A stretch of DNA of 11,755 bases from Methanoregula sp. UBA471 (GCA_002495065.1 DADT01000023.1:1-11755), one strand, 5' to 3'. Shown: positions 1-6,403, counted from the first letter of the stretch. The notes: generated by a model not told the origin, from the letters alone. Made by a program: numbers and translations.

Positions 1-19
1 GGGGACAGGCACTGTCCCC
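1..19. repeat. Perfect 8-bp inverted repeat with 3-nt loop at window edge
   Basis: The arms GGGGACAG and CTGTCCCC are perfect reverse complements separated by GCA, giving a stable GC-rich hairpin. The left side may be cut by the window edge. Short GGGGACAG-type palindromes occur as dispersed intergenic repeats (REP-like) in many prokaryotes, but I see no transposase here and only this one copy. It could also be the terminator hairpin of a gene ending to the left. There is no T run right after it on the plus strand, and the minus-strand continuation lies outside the window. Confidence 0.55.
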
Positions 20-90
20 TCCGTAGACAGGTGATTCGCAATTTGTTGAAAACTTAGGGTTTCAACAGAGCCGAAAACCATAGAAATTTA

Positions 91-202
91 TGAGAGTAAC
101 CCGCCTCAGGGCCTCTCCGAGGCACGGCGGGGCAAAGAGATTGAAGGGTCTTATTGATCCGCCGCGGGGGCGTCCCTCCGGGGGCGGCGGCGTTACTCCT
201 CA
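91..202. other. GC-rich element with nested inverted repeats (candidate structured RNA or mobile repeat)
   Basis: An outer stem pairs GAGTAAC (94-100) with GTTACTC (192-198), extended by TGA (91-93) with TCA (200-202) across one bulged base. Inside it, hairpin 1 pairs CCGCC (101-105) with GGCGG (126-130) and has an inner GCCTC/GAGGC stem (111-115 with 119-123) around a TCC loop. Hairpin 2 pairs CCGCCGC (159-165) with GCGGCGG (184-190). The middle (131-158) is more AT-rich and mostly unpaired. The element stands out as GC-rich within an AT-rich intergenic region, and its symmetry leaves the strand undecided. It could be a non-coding RNA, a leader element or a MITE-like repeat. I recognise no known RNA family. 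Confidence 0.5.
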
Positions 203-352
203 TGTTGCTCCAAAAAAGGAAAATAGATGATCCAATTCATCGGAATACAACGAATTCATGATTCGGGTGCGAACTTAAGATTCATGCGAGTTTCTGAAAA
301 GAACCAAAGAAAACCAGAGATATTCATAAAATAGTTCCGGAGATATAATCAA

Positions 353-386
353 TCCTGACCTTAATATCATCCAGTCCTGACCTTAA
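353..386 (+). repeat. 12-bp direct repeat, possible operator
   Basis: TCCTGACCTTAA occurs at 353-364 and again at 375-386, a period of 22 bp, or about two helical turns. Bases flanking each copy are also similar (AATCC before the first, CAGTCC before the second). The pair lies 70-100 bp before the NfeD start, upstream of the likely promoter. Two in-phase half sites are consistent with binding by a dimeric regulator, but there are only two copies and no regulator gene in view. Confidence 0.35.
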
Positions 387-425
387 ATTGTTCCACGGGT
401 TTTCACAAAAACACCAGATCCCATA

Positions 426-436
426 GGATTTTATCC
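426..436 (+). promoter_or_regulatory. Possible TATA box for the nfeD-SPFH operon
   Basis: The run GGATTTTATCC includes TTTTAT, centred about 27 bp before the ATG at 457. That is the normal archaeal distance from TATA box to transcription start. No Shine-Dalgarno-like sequence precedes the ATG, so this spacing would suit a leaderless transcript. An alternative AT-rich site is at 341-349. Confidence 0.3.
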
Positions 437-456
437 GCCCAATCTGATCATTGATC

Positions 457-915
457 ATGGTACTTCTGGAAGGAATCGCCCTTGGTTGGCTGCTCATTGT
501 AATCGGTGCTGTTCTTCTCCTTGTCGAGGTGCATACCCCGGGTTTTTTTGCGACAGTTCCCGCAACGGTCATGATATTTCTCGGGATACTGCTCCTGCTG
601 GGAGTTGACATTTTCAACTCAGGATGGGGAGTTATAATCGGGGTTATTATCGCAATCGGTGCAGCAGGGTTTACTGTCTGGATGTACGGGAAAATCACAC
701 CGAATGAAAGCCCGACCACCATCAGCCGGGATTCCCTGATCGGAATGGAAGGCCGGGTGAAAACAACCGTGGATCCAAACACGCTTTCCGGAAAAGTATT
801 CATCGCCAGCACCGAATGGAGCGCACGTTCAACCGGTCCTGAAATCCCCCCGGGAAAAAAAGTAAAAGTTGTTGATTCGCATGGTGTACATATCGTTGTG
901 GAAGAGGTGAAATAA
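457..915 (+). CDS. NfeD-like membrane protein, short form
   Basis: This 153-aa protein has three hydrophobic segments (about residues 3-24, 28-50 and 56-76), followed by a soluble C-terminal part (about 85-153) of the size and pattern of the OB-fold NfeD domain, with the typical IGMEGRVKT start and a GKKVKVVDSHG strand-turn. It lacks the ClpP-like protease domain of long NfeD proteins. Short NfeD proteins are known partners of stomatin/SPFH proteins in the membrane, and an SPFH gene starts one base after this stop. The first Met codon with good context is the ATG at 457; a TTG two codons earlier (451) is possible but less likely. There is no clear ribosome binding site, so translation may be leaderless. 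The membrane-scaffold role is inferred from the family; the substrate is unknown. Confidence 0.88.
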   Translation: MVLLEGIALGWLLIVIGAVLLLVEVHTPGFFATVPATVMIFLGILLLLGVDIFNSGWGVIIGVIIAIGAAGFTVWMYGKITPNESPTTISRDSLIGMEGRVKTTVDPNTLSGKVFIASTEWSARSTGPEIPPGKKVKVVDSHGVHIVVEEVK

Positions 916-916
916 T

Positions 917-1987
917 ATGCCCTTTATTGATACGCTTATCGTTATTTTTCTGATCCTTGTCATCGTCGCAATTTTTGCCAGAGGTGTCGTAATCATCCAG
1001 CCATATGAACAGGGATTGCAGATCCGTCTTGGACAATATGTCGGCCGGATGAATCCCGGGTTCCGCTGGATCGTCCCGTTTGTTAGCGAAGCGATCAAAC
1101 TCGACCTGCGTACTACGGTGATTGATATTCCCAGCCAGGAAGTGATCACCAAGGATAATTCGCCGACAAATGTTGATGCGATTATCTATATCAGGGTAAT
1201 TGATCCCGAGAAAGCATACTTTGAGGTTTCAAACTACCGGTTGGCTACGGTTGCCCTTGCCCAGACAAGCCTTCGTGGGATAATCGGGGACATGGAGCTG
1301 GACGAGGTTCTTTATAACAGGGACGTGATCAATACAAAACTCCGCGACATCCTTGACCGTGAGACCGACCAGTGGGGTGTAAAAGTGGAGCGGGTCGAGA
1401 TAAAAGAGGTCGATCCGATCGGAGCTGTCAAAAATGCGATGACCGAGCAGACTGCTGCTGAGCGAGCCCGACGGGCTGCTATCCTGCGTGCGGATGGTGA
1501 AAAACGCTCGGCGATCCTCAAGGCAGAAGGCCTTCGGCAGAGCATGATCCTTGAGGCGGAAGGGGAGAGACAGAGCAAAGTCCTCCGTGCTGAGGGAGAG
1601 AGACTCTCCAGAATCCTGCAGGCCCAGGGGGAGGCTCAGGGCCTCCGTATCCTTTCTGTCGGTGCTGCACCCCTTGACAAAAAAGCTATCACCGTCCTGT
1701 CACTCAATGCATTGAAGACGATGGCGGCCGGCCAGGCAACCAAGATAATCTTCCCGTTCGAGATCTCGCAGCTGATCCGGCAGGGTGCGAAATTCCTTGG
1801 AGCTGGTGAAGAAACTCCCGAAGAAGCAGGAGTACGCCCGGTTATGGATGAGAGTATCCTCGGAGATATTCCACGGCGCGAGGCAATAGATGCAATCTTA
1901 AAGGAGATTCAGGATGCGGTGCCGAAAGTTTCGGAAGATGAACTGAAAGACACCAGTAAACGAAGACTCCCGATCGAAAAGGAGTAA
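917..1987 (+). CDS. SPFH/stomatin (slipin-like) membrane scaffold protein
   Basis: This 356-aa protein has one N-terminal membrane anchor (about residues 5-28), then the SPFH/band-7 domain (about 25-185) with typical strings such as QPYEQGLQIRLG, NPGFRWIVPF and TKDNSPTNVDAIIYIRV. A charged helix follows (176-243) containing five exact 11-residue repeats (189-243), then a C-terminal tail rich in Glu and Lys. SPFH proteins oligomerise into rings or cages on membranes and organise local protein and lipid content, often with NfeD and membrane proteases. The start follows the NfeD stop by one base, and GAGGTGA (904-910) inside the end of nfeD serves as ribosome binding site, so the two genes are co-translated. 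The tail beyond about residue 300 is variable in the family and has no motif I recognise. Confidence 0.93.
   Translation: MPFIDTLIVIFLILVIVAIFARGVVIIQPYEQGLQIRLGQYVGRMNPGFRWIVPFVSEAIKLDLRTTVIDIPSQEVITKDNSPTNVDAIIYIRVIDPEKAYFEVSNYRLATVALAQTSLRGIIGDMELDEVLYNRDVINTKLRDILDRETDQWGVKVERVEIKEVDPIGAVKNAMTEQTAAERARRAAILRADGEKRSAILKAEGLRQSMILEAEGERQSKVLRAEGERLSRILQAQGEAQGLRILSVGAAPLDKKAITVLSLNALKTMAAGQATKIIFPFEISQLIRQGAKFLGAGEETPEEAGVRPVMDESILGDIPRREAIDAILKEIQDAVPKVSEDELKDTSKRRLPIEKE
1481..1645 (+). repeat. Five tandem 33-bp units encoding 11-residue coiled-coil repeats
   Basis: In the SPFH protein, residues 189-243 read as five units of exactly 11 residues: ILRADGEKRSA, ILKAEGLRQSM, ILEAEGERQSK, VLRAEGERLSR, ILQAQGEAQGL. 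The consensus is (I/V)L-x-AEGE-R-x-S-x. Eleven-residue periodicity fits a right-handed or straight coiled coil. The DNA units have diverged at the codon level, so protein-level selection rather than recent duplication keeps the pattern. Confidence 0.9.
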
Positions 1988-2049
1988 GCCGATTCGTTGC
2001 CAAAATCATCAGAACAGGGTTAATATTATTAATTCCCAGCATCATCCTC

Positions 2050-2057
2050 TTTTTTTT
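2050..2057 (+). terminator. T8 tract after the SPFH gene
   Basis: Eight consecutive T residues lie 63 bases after the SPFH stop and 62 bases before the next start. Archaeal transcription commonly ends at oligo-T tracts without a hairpin, and no strong hairpin precedes this one. It probably separates the nfeD-SPFH transcript from the phosphoribulokinase gene. Confidence 0.5.
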
Positions 2058-2119
2058 CTCTTCCGGACAACCGCTGGCGGATGGTTTTTACCTGATCGAC
2101 GACTATACCGGGATACGGT

Positions 2120-3082
2120 ATGTTCCACCCGAATTTTAAGGATACGATTGCTGCTTCACCCTATATTTTTACCATCGGGGTGGCTGGTGACAGCGGGTCA
2201 GGAAAGACAACGTTCACCGAAGGAATCCGGAGCATCTTTGGTAGCGACCTGGTTTCCACAATTACCCTTGATGACTATCATAGTCTCGACCGTGAAGGGC
2301 GGCGGGAACGGGGACTGACGCCACTTAATCCACGGGCAAACCGGATTGATCAGCTCGAAGAGGACCTCATCTTACTCAAACGCGGGGTCCCCGTGGAAAA
2401 ACCTGTTTATAACCACACATCGGGAACTTTTGACACCCCGGTGATTTTTCGTCCCAATAAAATCCTTATCCTTGAAGGGCTCCACACGATGTTTACCCCA
2501 AACCTTCGTAAATATCTTGATTTTACCCTCTTTGTGGATCCTGCAAAAGAAGTAAAATCTGACTGGAAGATCCGGAGGGATATCAGAAAACGCGGTTATA
2601 CCCGTGATGATGTCATCCGGGAGATTGCCGAGAGGGAACCGGAATATGAACGTTATATTGCCCCCCAGAAAGAGTATGCAGATGCTGTGATTGGGATAGA
2701 CTACTCAGAATACGGGCGTCGCCTTGGAGAGGAACGAAATGTCTACCGGATTACACTGTCCCAGAGCAGGATGAAGCATACTATTGAGAATATCGATCTC
2801 TCGCTCGACCTGTATTCAATCCTGTCACTGTCAGAGAGAAATTTTTCACTTGAATTTCTGACAAGTGACCATAACGGGCACAGGATGGGAGTATTGATAG
2901 CAGACGGTGAACTCAGCGGACATGTGGTGAAAAAGCTGGAACTCAGTATCGAGCAGCAGACGCAGGTGCATCCAATATCCCTGTTTCAACACCGGAATTA
3001 TGTCACGGCAGGTGATCTTGCACAGCTGATTCTCTGCTGGCGCATTATCCACCGCCGCATCTTCATAGAAACAATACGGTAA
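2120..3082 (+). CDS. prk: Phosphoribulokinase, archaeal type
   Basis: Predicted 320-aa kinase converting ribulose 5-phosphate and ATP to ribulose 1,5-bisphosphate in the cytoplasm. Walker A is GDSGSGKT (23-30). The diagnostic PRK block is DDYHSLDREGR (51-61), then LNPRANRIDQ and KPVYNHTSG (94-102), the Walker-B region ILILEGLH (115-122), and KIRRDIRKRGYTRDD (150-164), which matches the PRK substrate/lid region. These motifs separate it from plain uridine kinases. Its length suits the archaeal/bacterial enzymes. Unlike plant PRK, the P-loop has no Cys, and the only Cys in the protein is near the C-terminus (residue 306), so thioredoxin control is unlikely. In Methanospirillum, PRK with RuBisCO forms the reductive hexulose-phosphate pathway; RuBisCO is not in this window. 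The start has no strong Shine-Dalgarno. TTTTTA about 30 bp upstream could be a TATA element. Confidence 0.9.
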   Translation: MFHPNFKDTIAASPYIFTIGVAGDSGSGKTTFTEGIRSIFGSDLVSTITLDDYHSLDREGRRERGLTPLNPRANRIDQLEEDLILLKRGVPVEKPVYNHTSGTFDTPVIFRPNKILILEGLHTMFTPNLRKYLDFTLFVDPAKEVKSDWKIRRDIRKRGYTRDDVIREIAEREPEYERYIAPQKEYADAVIGIDYSEYGRRLGEERNVYRITLSQSRMKHTIENIDLSLDLYSILSLSERNFSLEFLTSDHNGHRMGVLIADGELSGHVVKKLELSIEQQTQVHPISLFQHRNYVTAGDLAQLILCWRIIHRRIFIETIR

Positions 3083-3148
3083 CAGACCTGATTGGGGATG
3101 CGCTCAAACCAGAAAGGAGATTCTCATCAATAAAAAGGAAAAGATGAC

Positions 3149-3280
3149 ATGATAGAAAAGAGTGTGCCGCTTACAGATCAACTGCACGGGGTTGTATACC
3201 GGTTGGTGAAAAGATTCTATTCTCCTGTGAAATCAGGACCGGGCAGGATCATACGAACTAAGGAACAGACAAAGGTATGA
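3149..3280 (+). CDS. Small ORF (43 aa), unknown, translationally overlapping the phosphofructokinase
   Basis: I do not recognise this protein. An ATG at 3149 opens 43 codons ending in TGA, and that TGA overlaps the phosphofructokinase start in an ATGA junction, the classic geometry of translational coupling. An in-frame stop at 3131 limits the start. AAGGA (3135-3139), nine bases upstream, is a plausible ribosome binding site. The product begins MIEKSVPLTDQLHGVVYRLV. It is basic (five Lys, four Arg against three acidic residues), has no Cys, and shows a possible amphipathic helix around residues 8-24 followed by a Gly/Pro-containing basic tail. It lies 66 bases after the phosphoribulokinase stop, so all three genes may be one transcript. 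It lacks the paired Cys of CP12, the known PRK-binding small protein. It could be a chance ORF whose role is only to pass ribosomes to the next gene. Confidence 0.5.
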   Translation: MIEKSVPLTDQLHGVVYRLVKRFYSPVKSGPGRIIRTKEQTKV

Positions 3281-4317
3281 AGAAGATTGCGGTTATGACA
3301 GGAGGGGGAGACTGCCCCGGACTCAACGCGGCAATCCGGGCGGTTGTTCAATCGGGTCTGGGATATAACCTGGAAACCCTGGGAATCCGTAACGGGTGGA
3401 AAGGGCTGATTGATGGTGATTTGGTACCGCTCAAGGATTCTTCTGTTTCCGGAATAATCTCATGGGGCGGAACTATCCTTGGGACATCGCGGATGGATCC
3501 GCTGAAAGATCCTGCTGACATGCAGAAAATACAAAAAACCCTTCAGGATGCTGGCATCGATGCACTCGTGGTTATCGGAGGAGGCGGGACGCTTTCTGCA
3601 GCATATGAAATTTCAGAAAAAGGGATCCCGCTCGTTGGAATTCCAAAGACAATCGACAATGATATTTTCTGCACCGATCTGGCTGTAGGTTTTGATACTG
3701 CGGTCACCGTTGTCACCGAAGCGGTCGACCGGCTCCGCACTACTGCAGAATCCCATCACCGGATCATAGTTGTTGAAGTAATGGGACGCAATGCCGGTTG
3801 GATTGCCCTGATGTCAGGGATAGCCGGAGGGGCAGATGCAATTCTGATACCTGAGATACGGTTTACCATGGACGAGGTCTGCCATAATCTCGAATCAAGG
3901 TTAAAGGCAGGAAAAAAATTCTCAATTGTGGTAGTTGCCGAAGGGACTCATCACGAGGACATCGCAGGTGCGGAGGTCCCTGAATGTAATCGTGATGATT
4001 GCGGGCATGAGAAATTCGTTGGCGTGGGAAACCTGCTGGCAAAGCACCTCGAATCCCGGCTTGGCATTGAGACCAGGGTAACGGTACCAGGCCATGTCCA
4101 GCGTGGTGGCACACCTACAGCATTCGATCGGTTTCTCGCAACCCGGTTCGGGATAGCAGCAGTCGAACACATTGTTGCAGGTAACTTCGGCTGTATGGTG
4201 GCTCTGCAGGGTTCCGGAATTGACACAGTCCCGCTCAAAAAAATAGCTTCACGGATAAAAACGGTAGATCCGGCTTTTTACTACAACCTGACGATGGTCA
4301 GGAGCGGGAAACAGTAA
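3277..4317 (+). CDS. pfkA: 6-phosphofructokinase (PfkA superfamily, group III-like)
   Basis: This 346-aa protein of the PfkA superfamily should phosphorylate fructose 6-phosphate to the 1,6-bisphosphate. Motifs: GGGDCPGLNAAIR (9-21, nucleotide loop), GTSR (69-72), PKTIDND (123-129) with catalytic Asp127, EVMGRNAGW (167-175, substrate) and GHVQRGGTP (272-280). Residue numbers happen to match E. coli PfkA. Gly104 points to ATP as donor, while Lys124 is the residue found in PPi-dependent and actinobacterial group III enzymes, so the donor is uncertain. At 103, where E. coli has the Mg-binding Asp (and actinobacterial relatives Glu), this protein has Gly (GGGGTL). Most glycolytic archaea use ADP-dependent or PfkB kinases, so a bacterial-type PfkA suggests transfer. 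The start is fixed by the canonical N-terminus MKKIAVMTGGGD; AAAGGT precedes it. Confidence 0.9.
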   Translation: MKKIAVMTGGGDCPGLNAAIRAVVQSGLGYNLETLGIRNGWKGLIDGDLVPLKDSSVSGIISWGGTILGTSRMDPLKDPADMQKIQKTLQDAGIDALVVIGGGGTLSAAYEISEKGIPLVGIPKTIDNDIFCTDLAVGFDTAVTVVTEAVDRLRTTAESHHRIIVVEVMGRNAGWIALMSGIAGGADAILIPEIRFTMDEVCHNLESRLKAGKKFSIVVVAEGTHHEDIAGAEVPECNRDDCGHEKFVGVGNLLAKHLESRLGIETRVTVPGHVQRGGTPTAFDRFLATRFGIAAVEHIVAGNFGCMVALQGSGIDTVPLKKIASRIKTVDPAFYYNLTMVRSGKQ

Positions 4318-4321
4318 AAAA
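4316..4321 (-). terminator. Possible oligo-T terminator of the M50 protease gene
   Basis: Read on the minus strand, six T residues lie about 25 bases after the M50 stop codon, overlapping the convergent phosphofructokinase stop. A C8 tract (4324-4332 region on plus) lies between the two genes. The only noncoding space here is 29 bases (4318-4346). Confidence 0.3.
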
Positions 4322-4346
4322 TCTCCCCCCCCGTCCCTGCTGTTGT

Positions 4347-5639
4347 TCAGATATGCAACAGATAGGGCAGTGCAATCAGAGACACCAGTACAATCAGCAT
4401 GAGGTAGCTGACAGCGCTGCTGACGTATCCTGAATATTTTATGAGCCCGCGCCGGTCGAGAAGACGGTTTACTCCTTCTTTAAAAATATACCCCCCATCG
4501 AGCGGGATCATCGGGATCGCGTTAAAAATGCCGACATTGAGATTAATCCATCCACACCAGAAGAGCAGGTGCACAACACCCCAGAAACCCTCGAACGGGA
4601 CTGAGTAGTAGGTCGTGTCAGGAGTTTCGAAAGCAAGGATACGGAGGAACTGGACACCATTATCACTTGCAAAGGGGATGATCAGGAACTGGAAAAATCC
4701 CACTGGTGAAAGCAACCCCCGGATAACAGCCATGACAGCTGTGCCGTCATAATATTCCACCCCCATAAATCCACTGGTCCTGTCGGTGACTTCCGCAGGC
4801 CAGGCAGCGAGGGTGAGAGGGTAATCCTTCACATTTTTATCATATTCTGCAGAAAGAATCACCACGTCTCCGGGTTTTGTGTCGTTGAGAATACCTGAAA
4901 TGTCGGCCCGGCTGGTGACCGGGACACCGTTTATTGCTGTTACTATCGATCCGGGAGAGATACCTGCACGATCCGCGGGATAATCCTTGTAGACCCCATG
5001 GATGATCGGCTCGCTGACCGGCATTACCAGTCCCATGCAGAGAATGAGAAGGACAAAACAGGAAAAACCGACGACAAGATTGTTGGTGATCCCTGCACCG
5101 AACATGCGGATCTTGGCCATTCCTCTGGTGTTGTCAAGTTCTTCTTCATCCGGCTCAACAAAGAACCCGACAGGAATGACGGCAATAAGTGCCCCCATCG
5201 TCTTTACTTTAATGTTTTCAACACGACAGAGGATCGCATGCCCGAATTCGTGAACAGCGATGGTAATGATAAAGGCAAGCCAGACCGCAAGGGTCGACGG
5301 GACATATTCATTAATACCAGGCAGGAGCAGGATGTTCTGAGGCTCGTAGATCCCGGTGGGTTCCGGCTGGACAAGCAGGGTATAACGCACCGAGACAAAA
5401 AGCATGATGGTGATGAAAACCGATACGATAATAACTGCAATAACCCCTGCCGAGCCGTATAACCGGAAAAACCTGCGGAATGCCGCAAATTTGTCAAAGA
5501 ATCCGATCCGGTTCGTTTTTATAGCCATAATCGGACCATAGAATGTGATGTGGTCCTCCCAGAGCTTCCGGGAATGGATATAATACGCTACCGCTGCGTA
5601 AACAGCGACGAGAAAAATGATCGGAAAGATCCAGTCCAT
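4347..5639 (-). CDS. Site-2 protease-like M50 zinc metalloprotease with PDZ domain
   Basis: This 430-aa multi-pass membrane protein cleaves proteins within the membrane, judged by family. There is an N-terminal membrane segment (3-20), a second around 63-88, then a catalytic helix with the zinc motif HEFGH (130-134, His130, Glu131, His134). A PDZ domain (about 212-275) contains the GISPGSIVTAINGVPV core typical of RseP/S2P relatives. The C-terminal motif NAIPMIPLDGG (373-383) supplies the third zinc ligand, Asp381, and final membrane helices run from about 404 to 428. All catalytic residues are present, so it should be active. It follows rnhB by 68 bases on the same strand. TTTTAT about 29 bases upstream of the ATG could give it its own near-leaderless promoter. 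No anti-sigma factor or other substrate is visible nearby. Confidence 0.92.
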   Translation of the reverse strand: MDWIFPIIFLVAVYAAVAYYIHSRKLWEDHITFYGPIMAIKTNRIGFFDKFAAFRRFFRLYGSAGVIAVIIVSVFITIMLFVSVRYTLLVQPEPTGIYEPQNILLLPGINEYVPSTLAVWLAFIITIAVHEFGHAILCRVENIKVKTMGALIAVIPVGFFVEPDEEELDNTRGMAKIRMFGAGITNNLVVGFSCFVLLILCMGLVMPVSEPIIHGVYKDYPADRAGISPGSIVTAINGVPVTSRADISGILNDTKPGDVVILSAEYDKNVKDYPLTLAAWPAEVTDRTSGFMGVEYYDGTAVMAVIRGLLSPVGFFQFLIIPFASDNGVQFLRILAFETPDTTYYSVPFEGFWGVVHLLFWCGWINLNVGIFNAIPMIPLDGGYIFKEGVNRLLDRRGLIKYSGYVSSAVSYLMLIVLVSLIALPYLLHI

Positions 5640-5662
5640 TCGTTATTTATTGCATTGCAGGC

Positions 5663-5673
5663 CACATAAAACA
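5663..5673 (-). promoter_or_regulatory. Possible TATA box for the M50 protease gene
   Basis: On the minus strand the 68-base gap after rnhB contains TGTTTTATGTGG, with TTTTAT centred about 29 bases before the M50 ATG at 5639. The spacing fits an archaeal promoter with very little or no leader, and no Shine-Dalgarno precedes the ATG. The gene could also be read through from rnhB. Confidence 0.3.
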
Positions 5674-5707
5674 ATGGCTCGCTCTATTCCGACGGGAGCA
5701 ATAAAAA

Positions 5708-6355
5708 TCAGAAAAATTCTGACAGATGGCTCTGTTCTTTTTCCCCGATCATGTGGGAGACGGTCTTCCAGCTTTTCCTGGCAATCGGCGGGGGAGTTTT
5801 ATGTTCGTCAATATATGCAGAAAGGAATGCGATTGTCACCGGATCCGAAGAATATCCGCTCCCGATAGTTCCATACTTTTTTGAAAGGGTCGCTATCGCG
5901 TGGTCCCGGACAACTTTTGCAACAATGCTTGCAGCGGAAACCACTTTGAAGGTCTCATCAGCGTGGTGTTCGGAGATGATCTCACAGGTACATTCAAGAT
6001 GGGATTTTACCATCTCTGCATACCGGAACTCATTCACATCGCAGGCGTCGACATAGGCTTTTGAGGGGGAAAGCTTGCCAATGACCTGTGCATGTGCCCG
6101 GGCAATACAGGAGTTCATGGTCATGCCCCTCCGGATCTCATCGATCTCGTGCGCGTCAATTCGCACTGTCGCTACCCGGAACCGCTTTCTTATGATCGAA
6201 TAGAGGTGTTCCCGCACAGCGGGTGAGAGCAGTTTAGAGTCCTTCACAGCAAGATCAGTAAAAACATCCTCCGAGGAGACGCCGACAGCAGCAACCACCA
6301 ATGGCCCGAGAACGGACCCTTTTCCCGCCTCGTCCACCCCGCAGATCATGTACAT
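5708..6355 (-). CDS. rnhB: Ribonuclease HII
   Basis: This 215-aa enzyme cuts RNA in RNA/DNA hybrids and single ribonucleotides left in DNA. The N-terminal signature is CGVDEAGKGSVLGPLVVAA (5-23), with acidic residues Asp8 and Glu9. The other carboxylates are Asp103 in YVDACD and Asp151 in SAASIVAKVVRDHA. GSGYSSDP (166-172) holds the conserved Tyr. The G-K-G loop replaces the commoner GRG, a conservative change in the ribonucleotide-sensing motif, and the usual Pro after it is Ser. Length matches archaeal RNase HII. The start could be the ATG at 6355 or the Met two codons later (6349), which matches the usual archaeal MICGVDEAG start; no Shine-Dalgarno helps decide. The gene is divergent from the trkA-like gene across 48 bases. 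Confidence 0.94.
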   Translation of the reverse strand: MYMICGVDEAGKGSVLGPLVVAAVGVSSEDVFTDLAVKDSKLLSPAVREHLYSIIRKRFRVATVRIDAHEIDEIRRGMTMNSCIARAHAQVIGKLSPSKAYVDACDVNEFRYAEMVKSHLECTCEIISEHHADETFKVVSAASIVAKVVRDHAIATLSKKYGTIGSGYSSDPVTIAFLSAYIDEHKTPPPIARKSWKTVSHMIGEKEQSHLSEFF

Positions 6356-6366
6356 TGATTAATGCG

Positions 6367-6375
6367 CAAATTATT
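6367..6375 (+). promoter_or_regulatory. Possible TATA element for the trkA-like gene
   Basis: AAATTATTT lies in the 48-base gap between the divergent rnhB and trkA-like genes, about 33 bases before the trkA ATG. This would place the transcript start close to 6397 and give a leader of a few bases. It is too close to the rnhB start to serve that gene in the usual way, so the rnhB promoter is not identified. Confidence 0.3.
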
Positions 6376-6403
6376 TCAATGCCGATGATGGTAACCGGTA
6401 GTC

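Larger units (their letters stand above)
203..456. other. AT-rich intergenic region upstream of the nfeD-SPFH operon
   Basis: No convincing ORF lies here; the longest in-frame Met run is about 16 codons. The stretch contains four copies of ATTCAT (235-240, 254-259, 280-285, 322-327) at irregular spacing and a 12-bp direct repeat (described separately). Taken with bases 20-90, which show nothing recognisable, it accounts for the rest of the gene-free left end. Confidence 0.5.

Noticed and set aside
235..327. Four ATTCAT hexamers as a possible repeat array or CRISPR
   Set aside because: Irregular spacing and too short; no CRISPR-length repeats or cas genes anywhere in the window.
284..334. 16-codon ORF in the left intergenic region
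   Set aside because: Too short, no ribosome binding site, composition like the surrounding noncoding DNA.
324..812. 162-codon minus-strand ORF opposite nfeD
   Set aside because: Shadow of the NfeD reading frame, with no recognisable domain and much of it antisense to the membrane segments.
3098..3133. 11-codon mini-ORF before the 43-aa ORF
   Set aside because: Too short to support, with no independent sign of translation.
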